NCBI GenBank assembly: GCA_900545925.1
Contig: URAZ01000037.1
Span: 1-31,186, forward strand
Source: an uncultured Eubacteriales bacterium
Lineage (GTDB): Bacteria > Bacillota > Clostridia > Oscillospirales > Oscillospiraceae
DNA length: 31,186 bases
Direction: 5' to 3'
Shown: positions 1-7,252 of the stretch, piece after piece
How positions within the stretch are numbered: position 1 is the stretch's first letter
Layout of the letters: every line of letters starts with the position of its first letter
Notes under the pieces: generated by a model
Seen by the model: only the letters and a program-made list of their open reading frames with translations
Databases searched by the model: none
Told to the model about the DNA's origin: nothing
Made by a program: the position numbers and the translations under genes

Positions 1-57
1 CTGGCATCATACCACAAGATACTGTACCGGTCTATTCGCAATCTGACGAAATATTGA
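1..57 (+). CDS. possible 3' end of an upstream gene (partial)
   Basis: Frame 1 is open from the first base to a TGA at 55-57 and would encode the last 18 residues of a protein (ending in NLTKY). A strong hairpin with a T-run follows at 81-131, as expected after a gene end. The piece is far too short to identify and could be chance. If real, it belongs to the same mobile element as the next gene. Confidence 0.2.
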   Translation: MASYHKILYRSIRNLTKY

Positions 58-80
58 AATACAAACCAAGATACAAAATG

Positions 81-131
81 AAGCGGCGTTTCGCTCTCTC
101 GTGAAAAGAGGGTTGAAACGCCGCTTTTTTC
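81..131 (+). terminator. rho-independent terminator or leader attenuator
   Basis: A 12-bp perfect stem pairs 81-92 (AAGCGGCGTTTC) with 115-126. The loop can itself pair CTCT with AGAG, and the right arm runs into a T-run at 125-130. It ends 42 bases before the ATG at 173. I see no promoter in the 40 bases between, so it may also act as an attenuator for the downstream gene. Confidence 0.7.
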
Positions 132-172
132 TTTTCTTAAATTTGAAACCTGAGACGAAGGAGGTCACAAAA

Positions 173-1048
173 ATGTCTGTATTCCGTGTCGAGAAAAACA
201 AAGGTTACACGGTCATGTCCAACCACCATCTCCGCAACCATGCGCTGTCCCTCAAGGCAAAAGGCCTGCTCTCGCAGATGCTGTCGCTGCCAGAGGATTG
301 GGATTACACGCTGCAAGGTCTCGCACAGATCAACAAAGAGAGCATCGACGCCATCCGCGAAGCTGTGCGCGAGCTGGAACGAGCCGGTTACATCAAGCGC
401 AGCCGCGAACGCGATGAGCGCGGCTGCCTGCGCGGAACAATCTACACGATCTATGAGCAGCCGCAGACACAGCCAGAACCAGAGAAGCCTGCACAGGCTG
501 TGCCTGCGTTGGTTCAGCCAACGTTGGAAAAGCCTATGTTGGATTCTCCTGCGTTGGAAAATCCAACGCAATTAAATACTAAGAGAAAAAATAAAGAAAG
601 ACAAAATACAGATCCATCAATTACCGATTCGATTCCTTTCCCTTCCGGTTTTCCGGAGACTTCGACGCAGAAGCGAACGGAAGCGAAGGACGCATTTGAA
701 AGCTATCGGAAATTGATTCTGGAAAATATCGACTATGACATTCTGGCAGGCGATCCGCACGTTGACCGGGAGCAGCTTGATGAGATCACCCAACTGGTAC
801 AGGAAACGGTTTGCAGCACCCGTGACCGTATCCGTGTCGGTGGAAATGACTATCCTGCTGAGATTGTGCGGGCGAAGATGCTGAAGCTGACCGGAGAACA
901 CATCCACTTTGTCATGGACTGCCTGCGGAAGAACACCACGCAGATTCGGAATATCCGGCAATACCTGCTCACTGCGCTCTTTCACGCACCAAGCACGATG
1001 AACAGCTATTACACGGCATTAGTCGCGCATGATAAAGCCTGTGCTTAA
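173..1048 (+). CDS. helix-turn-helix DUF6017-type replication protein of a mobile element
   Basis: This 291-aa protein resembles the replisome-organiser-like proteins of clostridial integrative conjugative elements. The N-terminus (about 1-95) has the family opening (FRVEKNKGYTVMSNHHLRN) followed by a winged helix, with KGLLSQMLSLPEDW and a recognition region around SIDAIREAVRELERAGYIKR. A proline/glutamine-rich linker follows. The C-terminal DUF6017-like domain (about 200-290) ends NTTQIRNIRQYLLTALF...YYTALVAHD. The start is ATG 173 because an AAGGAGGTCAC ribosome binding site lies just upstream; a longer reading frame from 101 lacks one. On such elements the next gene is normally a DnaC-like ATPase in the same direction. 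Here a convergent dehydrogenase gene begins only 16 bases later, so the element is probably broken or rearranged at this end. Confidence 0.85.
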   Translation: MSVFRVEKNKGYTVMSNHHLRNHALSLKAKGLLSQMLSLPEDWDYTLQGLAQINKESIDAIREAVRELERAGYIKRSRERDERGCLRGTIYTIYEQPQTQPEPEKPAQAVPALVQPTLEKPMLDSPALENPTQLNTKRKNKERQNTDPSITDSIPFPSGFPETSTQKRTEAKDAFESYRKLILENIDYDILAGDPHVDREQLDEITQLVQETVCSTRDRIRVGGNDYPAEIVRAKMLKLTGEHIHFVMDCLRKNTTQIRNIRQYLLTALFHAPSTMNSYYTALVAHDKACA

Positions 1049-1054
1049 GCACAG
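1039..1054. repeat. 16-bp perfect palindrome at the gene junction
   Basis: CTGTGCTTAAGCACAG is perfectly self-complementary and covers the stop codon of the DUF6017 gene. It lies 10 bases from the stop of the convergent dehydrogenase gene. It has no T-run, so it is a weak terminator at best. Its place at the junction between a mobile-element gene and a metabolic gene is the reason to record it. Confidence 0.6.
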
Positions 1055-1064
1055 CACCGGATCA

Positions 1065-2132
1065 CTATCTGCAAGTGCACAACACCTTCCATGTGTCGAT
1101 TCGATGCTCATGGATCGCCGCAGTCATTTCAGGCAGCTCATCGAGAGTACAGGTGTGCGAAATCAGATCTATACAGTCGAAGGTCCCATTATCCATCTGG
1201 TCTACGGTATATCGCCATTCGTTGATTGGTAGATTGCTGTAGTGTGAATTCCAAATCGCAAGAATCGTTACCTCTTTGCGCAAGAGCTGACTATGGCAGG
1301 CTTTCGTAATGGTGGTATCCGCAGCAGGGTTGCCAAGCAATGTGATCGTTCCGAACGGGCAAATACAGGTAATTGCCTGGTTCAGCGCGAAACCGTAGCC
1401 TGTACCTTCAATCGCAATATCCGCAAGCTGACCGCCAAATGTCTGCCGGACAACTTCTTGCAGCGGCTGCGTCCGGGAGTTTACTGCCTCAAAGCCACAT
1501 TTTTTACAGAATTCGACCTTTGCGTCAACGACATCTGAGAACAAGACCCTCGCTGCGCCAGCCAGTTTTGCCCACCGGCCTGCCATAATGCCGATCGGCC
1601 CTGCACCGAAAATCAACACATTTGCGCCGAAGTAAACGCCGCTTTTCCGGACAGCATGCTGCGCAACGCAAGCCGGTTCAGCCATAGCAAGCATTGTCAG
1701 CGGCGTATCCGCATTGTGGGATTCTACGAAGTTCCATGCGCTGGGTACAAGGCAGTATTCGGCAAAGCCGCCGTCTCTGCGCGAACCCATGTAATCATAG
1801 TCTTCGCACATGGCATAATTACCAGACAGGCAGCTATCACAGCGGCGGCAGGGAATCAACGGGAAAAATGCGCCGCGCTTTCCAACCAAGGTCGGGTCCG
1901 CATCAGGCCCAACTGCAACAACCGTACCGGAAAACTCGTGGCCAATTGTCAACGGATATTTTTGCTTACTGGTACCGCTGACATAAATGCGCGGAATATC
2001 AGAACCGCATACGCCGCAGGCTCCAATGCGAACAAGCAGTTCTGCGCCATTCGGAGTCGGAACCGGGACAGTATCTACGCGAAAATCACCGATGGCATGC
2101 AGCCGAGCGGCTTTCATAAAATTGTTATTCAT
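1065..2132 (-). CDS. zinc-dependent medium-chain dehydrogenase, galactitol-1-phosphate 5-dehydrogenase-like
   Basis: A 355-aa medium-chain alcohol dehydrogenase that oxidises a sugar alcohol or sugar-alcohol phosphate with NAD(P). The catalytic zinc site is visible as Cys42 in GVCGSD and His65-Glu66 in the GHE motif. The structural zinc cysteines are C95, C98, C101 and C109. A Rossmann glycine motif (FGAGPIGIMAG) lies near residue 170. Length and motifs fit GatD and related sorbitol/threonine dehydrogenases, but the substrate cannot be fixed from sequence. It lies 17 bases downstream of the epimerase-like gene in the same direction, so the two are almost certainly co-transcribed. An alternative start at Met6 (2117) is possible. 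A GAGGGAGAT ribosome site precedes the 2132 start at rather long spacing. Confidence 0.85.
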   Translation of the reverse strand: MNNNFMKAARLHAIGDFRVDTVPVPTPNGAELLVRIGACGVCGSDIPRIYVSGTSKQKYPLTIGHEFSGTVVAVGPDADPTLVGKRGAFFPLIPCRRCDSCLSGNYAMCEDYDYMGSRRDGGFAEYCLVPSAWNFVESHNADTPLTMLAMAEPACVAQHAVRKSGVYFGANVLIFGAGPIGIMAGRWAKLAGAARVLFSDVVDAKVEFCKKCGFEAVNSRTQPLQEVVRQTFGGQLADIAIEGTGYGFALNQAITCICPFGTITLLGNPAADTTITKACHSQLLRKEVTILAIWNSHYSNLPINEWRYTVDQMDNGTFDCIDLISHTCTLDELPEMTAAIHEHRIDTWKVLCTCR

Positions 2133-2149
2133 TTAACGCACATCTCCCT

Positions 2150-2818
2150 CTATTGAATGGCTGCCTGAAGGGTCGCAATGTTTTCAGAAAGCTGGGCTGC
2201 AGGTGAGAAAATACTTGACGATCCTGCAACAAAGATATTGGCACCGGCCGTGCGCATCCGCTTGGCATTCTCAAAACTGACGTTGCCGTCAACCTCAAGA
2301 TCGACATTCGAAAATCCGCGTTCATCCAGATAAGCGCGTGCCTTTGTAATCTTTTCCAGCATGGACGGAAGCAGCCTCTGCCCGGCAAAGCCGGGATTGA
2401 CGGTCATAAGAAGGACACCATCAATGTCCTCCAGTACATAATCCAAAACAGACAGCGGCGTTGCCGGGTTCAGGGCAAGCATGGGCTTTCCGCCAAGCTC
2501 ACGAATTCGAGCTAGGACACGCGGAATATGCGGCGTACTTTCCCAATGTACAGAAAAGTATTCACCCGGCTGGATCTGGAACCAGTCCAGCTTGTTATCC
2601 GGGCGTGTAATCATCAGGTGCAGATCCAAAGGAATCCGCGTCATTGTGCGCAAGCGGCGGCAAAAGTCTGTTCCAAGTGTATAATTCGGTACGAATTCTC
2701 CGTCCATACTGTCAATATGCAGATATCCGATTCCGGTTTTTTCGAAGGCTTCAATGACAGATGTCATTTCTGAAAAGTCGACGCACATCATGGAAGGCGC
2801 GATTAAACCTTGTTTCAT
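2150..2818 (-). CDS. ribulose-phosphate 3-epimerase family protein (possibly allulose-6-phosphate epimerase-like)
   Basis: A 222-aa TIM-barrel enzyme of the ribulose-phosphate 3-epimerase superfamily. The expected motifs appear in order: APSMMC at the N-terminus, HIDSMDGEFVPN (metal-binding His and Asp), DLHLMITRP (metal-binding His), MTVNPGFAGQ (phosphate-binding loop), EVDGNVS (catalytic Asp) and a second phosphate loop at AGSSSIF. Inference: the SMMC and LMITRP variants look closer to AlsE-type hexulose-phosphate epimerases than to housekeeping Rpe. Pairing with a sugar-alcohol dehydrogenase and a DeoR regulator points to catabolism of a specific sugar. The start is ATG 2818, preceded by AAAGGAGAG at good spacing; an in-frame ATG at 2836 lacks a ribosome site. 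Confidence 0.8.
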   Translation of the reverse strand: MKQGLIAPSMMCVDFSEMTSVIEAFEKTGIGYLHIDSMDGEFVPNYTLGTDFCRRLRTMTRIPLDLHLMITRPDNKLDWFQIQPGEYFSVHWESTPHIPRVLARIRELGGKPMLALNPATPLSVLDYVLEDIDGVLLMTVNPGFAGQRLLPSMLEKITKARAYLDERGFSNVDLEVDGNVSFENAKRMRTAGANIFVAGSSSIFSPAAQLSENIATLQAAIQ

Positions 2819-2848
2819 GTTGCTCTCCTTTCGCAATGTCTCATTTTT

Positions 2849-2878
2849 TCTATATCACGCAGGACAATCTGCCGTCAA
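2849..2878 (-). promoter_or_regulatory. sigma-70-type promoter of the epimerase-dehydrogenase operon
   Basis: On the minus strand TTGACG (2878-2873) is separated by 18 bases from TATAGA (2854-2849). It lies about 30 bases upstream of the epimerase start and beyond the deoR terminator, so the two enzymes can be expressed separately from the regulators. Confidence 0.6.
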
Positions 2879-2886
2879 TAAGATGA

Positions 2887-2910
2887 GCGAGGTTGGAAGC
2901 GAGGTTGGAA
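2887..2910. repeat. tandem 12-bp direct repeat, candidate operator
   Basis: GCGAGGTTGGAA occurs twice head to tail (2887-2898 and 2899-2910) with no mismatch. On the enzyme-coding strand it sits 8 bases upstream of the -35 box. DeoR-family and AraC-type regulators commonly bind direct repeats, and both kinds are encoded next door. That one of them binds here is inference. Confidence 0.6.
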
Positions 2911-2929
2911 TACAACAAAAACTGTGAGG

Positions 2930-2977
2930 AAAAAACGAGCAGAACTGCGCAATAACGTGCACAGTTCTGCTCGTTTT
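2930..2977 (-). terminator. rho-independent terminator after the DeoR-family gene
   Basis: A 16-bp perfect stem pairs 2932-2947 with 2962-2977 around a 14-base loop. Read leftward it ends in a T-run (the A-run at 2930-2935 on the plus strand). It lies 16 bases past the stop of the DeoR-family gene and upstream of the enzyme operon promoter. Confidence 0.85.
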
Positions 2978-2992
2978 CATATAAGGTCAGAT

Positions 2993-3745
2993 TCAGAATA
3001 TCAGCTTATCTCCGAGAAGGGCAACATAGTTCGGATCATCCGGACAGCGGTCTGTGATAATATAGTCAATTTCCGAGATGGAAAAAGAGCGGAAGAAAAA
3101 CTGCTTATCAATCTTCGTACTGTCGCAAAGAAGAATGCGCTGCTTTGCGTGCTGATAAAACACGCGCTTAACTGAAACATTTTCGTCGCTGAGTTCTGAA
3201 GCGCCCTGTTTTGCGGTAAAACCGGCACAGGAAAAAAAGAAAATATCCGCATTCAGATTTTCAATCGCTTTCAGTGCCAGATTTCCTGTTAGCTCATCCC
3301 ATGGCGAGCGAAGAAAACCGCCGGTGGAGAGGATAGACAGATGCTCTGTGCTCTTCATATTTGCCAGAATCGCAACACCGTTCGTCGCTACCTTGACATC
3401 CGGATACATGGTAAGTTTTGTGGCTAAGATCGCCGCAGTCGAGCTGGAATCAAAAAAGTATGTTGCAGATGGTGCAAGAAACCGAGACGCAAGATCTGCG
3501 ATTCGCTGCTTTTCAGCGAGCTGCTGCGTACGGCGGAGACTTGCTGGTGTGTCAAAGGTGCTTCCGGCAGTCAGGACCGCTCCGCCGTGAATGCGTTTCA
3601 GGAAGCCTTGCGCTTCCAGCTCTGAAAGGTCGCGGCGAATCGTGCTCGGGCTGGCATAAAGCTGGTCTGTCAGCTCTTTAACGGTAATGGTGTTTTTGCT
3701 TTCCATACAGCTTAATATCTGCTGCTGGCGTTCGTTATTCAGCAT
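2993..3745 (-). CDS. DeoR/GlpR-family transcriptional repressor
   Basis: A 250-aa regulator with an N-terminal winged helix (about 1-57) carrying the family signature STIRRDLSELEAQGFLKRIHGGAV. A C-terminal sugar-phosphate sensor domain (DeoRC, about 75-235) shows DSSSTA, ATNGVAI, LSTGG and LLCDSTKID motifs. These proteins usually repress a neighbouring sugar-catabolic operon until a phosphorylated intermediate binds. The nearest target is the epimerase-dehydrogenase pair immediately downstream, whose promoter has a tandem repeat in front of it. The gene follows the response-regulator gene by 29 bases, with GAGGAGATC before the ATG, and ends in a strong terminator. Confidence 0.9.
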   Translation of the reverse strand: MLNNERQQQILSCMESKNTITVKELTDQLYASPSTIRRDLSELEAQGFLKRIHGGAVLTAGSTFDTPASLRRTQQLAEKQRIADLASRFLAPSATYFFDSSSTAAILATKLTMYPDVKVATNGVAILANMKSTEHLSILSTGGFLRSPWDELTGNLALKAIENLNADIFFFSCAGFTAKQGASELSDENVSVKRVFYQHAKQRILLCDSTKIDKQFFFRSFSISEIDYIITDRCPDDPNYVALLGDKLIF

Positions 3746-3774
3746 GATGATCTCCTCTTCTGCCCCATGTAAAA

Positions 3775-4497
3775 CTAATACAGGCAGAACTGTTCCCTAA
3801 ACTTTGAGGGTGAAATACCTTCTGTTCGCTTGAAGGAGCGATTAAAGGATGCGGGATCGGAAAAGCCGACTTTTTCACCGACTTCATAGATTTTGATGTT
3901 TGGGTTGAGAAGAAGCTGTTTGGCGTGAAGAATCCGCACATTGTTCAGGTAGGCAGAAAAATTCTCACCTGTCTTCTGGCTGAATAAATTACTGAAATAG
4001 GAAGGATTCAGATGCACATATTCCGCAACTTTTGTCAGCGAAATATCATCACTGTAATGCTTTCGTATGTAGTTTTTTGCATCGTTAATCAGTTCGTTCG
4101 GATCTGTGGCAGCAATACACATCGAAGCATTTTCGTTGACGCGAAGAAGATTGATTAGCGAAAGGAACTCGTGCTTGTCAATTGGTTTCAACAGATAGTC
4201 TATGGCACCATGTTTCATGCACTGACGAACATAAGTGTAGTCGTCGTAGCTGCTTAGTACAATGACCTTGATTTCCGCGTCGAATGTATGGATCATCTTT
4301 GTTAATTCCATACCGTCTATCACAGGCATTTTGACATCGGTGATTACAATGTCCGGAAGCAGTGTTTTAACCGTTTTCATTGCTTCTTCTCCATTGGATG
4401 CCTCTGCAATTGTCTGCATATCAGGAAACGCCTGCTGCAAGATAGAAACGATTCCCTTGCGGACAATTTTTTCATCATCAACAATCAAAACCTTCAT
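3775..4497 (-). CDS. AraC-type two-component response regulator without a nearby kinase
   Basis: A 240-aa response regulator. The receiver domain (about 1-120) has acidic residues Asp7-Asp8, the phospho-acceptor Asp54 in VITDVKMP, the conserved SS pair in VIVLSSYDD and Lys in YLLKPID. The C-terminal domain (about 140-238) is a double helix-turn-helix of the AraC/YesN type, ending with the GFSDPASFNRSFKRTEGISPSKFR signature. Such regulators normally pair with a YesM-like histidine kinase; none is in this window. The start is ATG 4497, with AAGGAGCAAATT upstream; the longer frame from 4548 lies inside the WYL gene. The ribosome site overlaps the WYL stop region, so translation may be coupled. 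Base composition drops sharply here: 26 of 60 bases are G or C in 4081-4140. Confidence 0.88.
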   Translation of the reverse strand: MKVLIVDDEKIVRKGIVSILQQAFPDMQTIAEASNGEEAMKTVKTLLPDIVITDVKMPVIDGMELTKMIHTFDAEIKVIVLSSYDDYTYVRQCMKHGAIDYLLKPIDKHEFLSLINLLRVNENASMCIAATDPNELINDAKNYIRKHYSDDISLTKVAEYVHLNPSYFSNLFSQKTGENFSAYLNNVRILHAKQLLLNPNIKIYEVGEKVGFSDPASFNRSFKRTEGISPSKFREQFCLY

Positions 4498-4508
4498 AAT
4501 TTGCTCCT

Positions 4509-5447
4509 TCATTCTGTTTCTATATACTCTCCCTGGCTTTTTATCCACATTTCAATCCCCTTGCCGAAGACCTCCGCGGAGACGAGCCAGCCGGAGTCAT
4601 CCTGCGAGAGAATTTCGGCGGTTGGGAGCCGGTCAAGCACGGACTCAATCGACGGGCCGGTGTATTTGAACCGGATTTTTTGCAGTTTGCCGCCGTACAT
4701 AAACTGCACACGCTTGCGGAACTCGCCCTCCTGAAAACGTTTGGCGTAGGCGGGCGTAAAGTACTCGCCGGTCGGGCAGAAGGCACGAATGCGGTCGATG
4801 CGGTAGATGGTCGGATAGGAATCCTCCGGGTTCTCAAACGACTGCTTCCGGTCAACGCCGCGCAGATATGCGGCCAGATAGAAATAATACTCTGAAAACA
4901 GGATACCGACCGGCTCGACCGTCCGGCGCACCGTCTCAGTTCCCTTGAGCCGCTGATAGTCCAGTTCCAGCACCTGCCGCTGCTGCACGGCCTGTCCCAG
5001 TTCCCACAGGCCGCGCAGGATGGGCTTGCCGTGGTGCGGCTCGATGTAATGGAGCTTTTCGCTGCCGATCATCTGCTGCGCGGCGCGTTTATTTTCTTCC
5101 GGCACACAGCAGCTTACCAGCTTGTCGAGGATCGGCAGCATTTCATCCCGCCGCATGGAGCGGCTTTCGAGCAAAATCTTGCACACGGCCAGAATTTCGC
5201 TGTTGCTTAAGCACGCGGGCTTCGCGTCCGTCAGTCGGTAGCCGCCCGCCGCGCGGTCATAGACCACGTCCTGCGGCAGCATTTCGTTGGAGAGGAACGA
5301 GCGCAGCGACTCCAGATCGCGCTGGATGCTGCGTGCCGTGACGCCGAATCCCTGCGCCAGATCTGTCTTTTTCAGCACCCGGCCGTTTAAGAGCCGTGCG
5401 TAGATCGAAAGCAGTCTTGCGGATTTAAGTTCGCTGAATTCTTCCAT
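4509..5447 (-). CDS. WYL-domain transcriptional regulator (DeoR-like HTH, WYL, WCX)
   Basis: A 312-aa regulator with an N-terminal winged helix (about 5-65, with LAQGFGVTARSIQRDLESLR), a WYL ligand-binding domain (about 145-225) and a WCX-like C-terminal domain (about 240-312). Proteins of this type sense nucleotides or small ligands and often control stress or mobile-DNA functions. The protein stops at WIKSQGEYIETE. Many family members run about 20 residues further, so it may be clipped where the AT-richer block begins, though shorter versions exist. It has a near-consensus promoter and a candidate autoregulatory palindrome. It is divergent from a small XRE gene and 11 bases upstream of the response-regulator gene. 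Confidence 0.88.
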   Translation of the reverse strand: MEEFSELKSARLLSIYARLLNGRVLKKTDLAQGFGVTARSIQRDLESLRSFLSNEMLPQDVVYDRAAGGYRLTDAKPACLSNSEILAVCKILLESRSMRRDEMLPILDKLVSCCVPEENKRAAQQMIGSEKLHYIEPHHGKPILRGLWELGQAVQQRQVLELDYQRLKGTETVRRTVEPVGILFSEYYFYLAAYLRGVDRKQSFENPEDSYPTIYRIDRIRAFCPTGEYFTPAYAKRFQEGEFRKRVQFMYGGKLQKIRFKYTGPSIESVLDRLPTAEILSQDDSGWLVSAEVFGKGIEMWIKSQGEYIETE

Positions 5448-5481
5448 CCCGAGTCCTTTCTATGCGCTTAAAAGCACAATT

Positions 5482-5500
5482 TACTATCTGTTAAATAGTA
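5482..5500. promoter_or_regulatory. inverted repeat over the WYL -10 box, candidate operator
   Basis: TACTAT-N7-ATAGTA is a perfect inverted repeat (5482-5487 with 5495-5500). It overlaps the -10 box of the WYL gene promoter. A repressor bound here would block transcription; autoregulation by the WYL protein is inference. Confidence 0.45.
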
Positions 5501-5525
5501 TATTATATCTTGTAAATCATGTCAA
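5497..5525 (-). promoter_or_regulatory. promoter of the WYL-domain regulator gene
   Basis: On the minus strand, consensus TTGACA (5525-5520) and TATACT (5502-5497) are separated by exactly 17 bases. The start codon follows about 50 bases downstream with AAAGGAC as ribosome site. Confidence 0.75.
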
Positions 5526-5566
5526 TCCTTGTCTCTGTTGGGTAACATAGTATCGAGGTGAAGCCC

Positions 5567-5809
5567 ATGCGACAGGAATTTGAACAGGAATACTTACAGC
5601 TTGGTCTGAAAATTGCATACTACCGGAAACTGCGCGGTCTGACGCAGGAGGAACTTGCCGAGCGCATCGACCGTTCCCCTGCCTTTGTCGGCCATGTAGA
5701 AGCGCCGAATATCAAAAAAGCCGTCTCGCTTGACACGCTGTTTGCTATCGCGCAGGCACTGGACGTTCCTGCATTCCGCTTCCTGAATTTTGATGATTCT
5801 GGATTATAA
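5567..5809 (+). CDS. small XRE/Cro-type helix-turn-helix regulator
   Basis: An 80-aa protein that is essentially one XRE DNA-binding domain: LGLKIAYYRKLRGLTQEELAERIDRSPAFVGHVE, followed by the SLDTLFAIAQALDVP helix. It has no ligand-sensing domain. The start is ATG 5567, preceded by GAGGTG six bases upstream; a GTG at 5558 is the alternative. It is divergent from the WYL regulator across a 119-base AT-rich control region. Similar stand-alone XRE proteins are common in clostridial chromosomes and mobile elements. The target is unknown. Confidence 0.8.
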   Translation: MRQEFEQEYLQLGLKIAYYRKLRGLTQEELAERIDRSPAFVGHVEAPNIKKAVSLDTLFAIAQALDVPAFRFLNFDDSGL

Positions 5810-5825
5810 GTCCAGTGTAGCAAAT

Positions 5826-5860
5826 CACATAGACAGCATTTGTCTATGTGCAGCATTTTT
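5826..5860 (+). terminator. terminator after the XRE gene
   Basis: A 10-bp perfect stem (CACATAGACA at 5826-5835 with 5841-5850) has a 5-base loop and is followed by CAGCATTTTT. It lies 17 bases past the XRE stop codon. Confidence 0.65.
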
Positions 5861-5885
5861 CACCATTTTTCTCATACGGTTTCAG

Positions 5886-5924
5886 AAAACGAACCCCCTC
5901 CGATTTGCAGTCGGAGGGGGTTCG
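5886..5924 (-). terminator. terminator after the ArsB/NhaD transporter gene
   Basis: A 14-bp perfect GC-rich stem pairs 5890-5903 with 5911-5924 around a 7-base loop. Read leftward it is followed by TTTT (AAAA at 5886-5889 on the plus strand). It lies 22 bases past the transporter stop codon. Confidence 0.8.
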
Positions 5925-5946
5925 CTGTAGATTCAGAAATATGCGC

Positions 5947-7215
5947 TTATGCCCAGACGAACCAGCAGTAGAGATAGCCGGTCAGGACGGCGAGGAGCGT
6001 AAACGGGACGCCGATCTTGAGGAAGTCGGAGGCCTTGACCTCATAGCCCTCCTTCTGCAGAATGCCGATGGCCGCGATATTGGCCGAAGCGCCGATGGGC
6101 GTCAGATTGCCGCCGAGCGTCGCGCCGACGAGCAGGCCGAAGTACAGAACATGCGCATCGCAGCCCATCATAGCCGCAATCCCCTGCACGACCGGGAGCA
6201 TCGTTGCAACATACGGAATGTTATCAATGAAGGCCGAGATAATGACGGAGCCCCAGACGATGATGGAGTACATGCCGAAGAGGCTGTTTCCGCCGAGTTT
6301 CACAAACAGGGCGCTGATGTCCTCAATGACGCCCGTTTCGGTCAGCGTGCCGATGACGACGAACAGGCTCATGAGAAGCAGGAGCGTTTCAAAGTCAATT
6401 TCGCCCAGCGCGTACTTGATGGGGCCGAAGTGCTTTTTCTGGAGGATGGAGCGGACGAGGCCGATGAGGAACAGCGTCATGCAGATCAGGCCATTTGTAA
6501 CGGCAGGACGGCCGGGGATGAAGGACGCCGCGATCAGCAGCACGACCGTGCCGACCAGCAGATACGTCGGGAACAGATCCTCCACAACGGTCGGCGCGCC
6601 GACCGTGACCTTGCCCTTTTCCTTGCGGAAGATGAACATGATGACGGGGACGGTCACGAGCGCGCCCAACTCAACGGCAAAGAAGATGGAGCATTTGCCG
6701 TCCATAAAGATGAAGTCCAAAAAGTCCATGTTGGCGTAGCCGCCCAGCATGATGGACGTCGTATCGCCGACGAGCGTCGCCGCACCCTGCAGATTGGACG
6801 AGACGGCGATGCAGATGAGAAGCGCGACCGGGGACATTTTGAGCTTCTTTGCGATCGACAGCGCGACCGGCGCGATCATCAGGACAGTTGCAACGTTATC
6901 GACGAACGCCGACACGACGCCTGCGAACACGGACAGCGCGACCGCGACCCACATGACGTTGGGCGTCTTCTGCAACAGAAGATCGGCCATGCGCTCCGGC
7001 ATTTTGGACTCAATAAACAGCGCGACCGTGCCCATCGTACCGGCGAGCATCAGAAGAACGTTCCAGTCGATGGCGGTAAAGACAGAGGACAGCGGCATCG
7101 CACCGGAGACAACGAAGATGACGGCGGAGATGAGCGCGACATAGGGCCGCTTTTTTGGCAGCGCGATCATCAGAATGTAGGTGATGGCGAAGAGGATGAT
7201 GGTAAACAGCTTCAT
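5947..7215 (-). CDS. ArsB/NhaD-type (SLC13-like ion transporter superfamily) permease
   Basis: A 422-aa integral membrane protein with about 11-12 hydrophobic segments and the inverted-repeat layout of the ion transporter superfamily. The duplicated helical-hairpin motifs are visible: DNVATVLMIAP in the first half and DNIPYVATMLPV in the second. Paired re-entrant segments appear at SSNLQGAATLVGD and GGNLTPIGASANIAAIG. Relatives move Na+/H+, arsenite or dicarboxylates. No arsenic-resistance genes are nearby, so the substrate is open. It is the last gene of the leftward cluster, 37 bases after the 98-aa membrane protein gene, with TAGGAG as ribosome site, and ends in a strong terminator. Confidence 0.87.
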   Translation of the reverse strand: MKLFTIILFAITYILMIALPKKRPYVALISAVIFVVSGAMPLSSVFTAIDWNVLLMLAGTMGTVALFIESKMPERMADLLLQKTPNVMWVAVALSVFAGVVSAFVDNVATVLMIAPVALSIAKKLKMSPVALLICIAVSSNLQGAATLVGDTTSIMLGGYANMDFLDFIFMDGKCSIFFAVELGALVTVPVIMFIFRKEKGKVTVGAPTVVEDLFPTYLLVGTVVLLIAASFIPGRPAVTNGLICMTLFLIGLVRSILQKKHFGPIKYALGEIDFETLLLLMSLFVVIGTLTETGVIEDISALFVKLGGNSLFGMYSIIVWGSVIISAFIDNIPYVATMLPVVQGIAAMMGCDAHVLYFGLLVGATLGGNLTPIGASANIAAIGILQKEGYEVKASDFLKIGVPFTLLAVLTGYLYCWFVWA

Positions 7216-7252
7216 GACGGGACTCCTAACATTTTCTTATTTCCTTCTTTTC

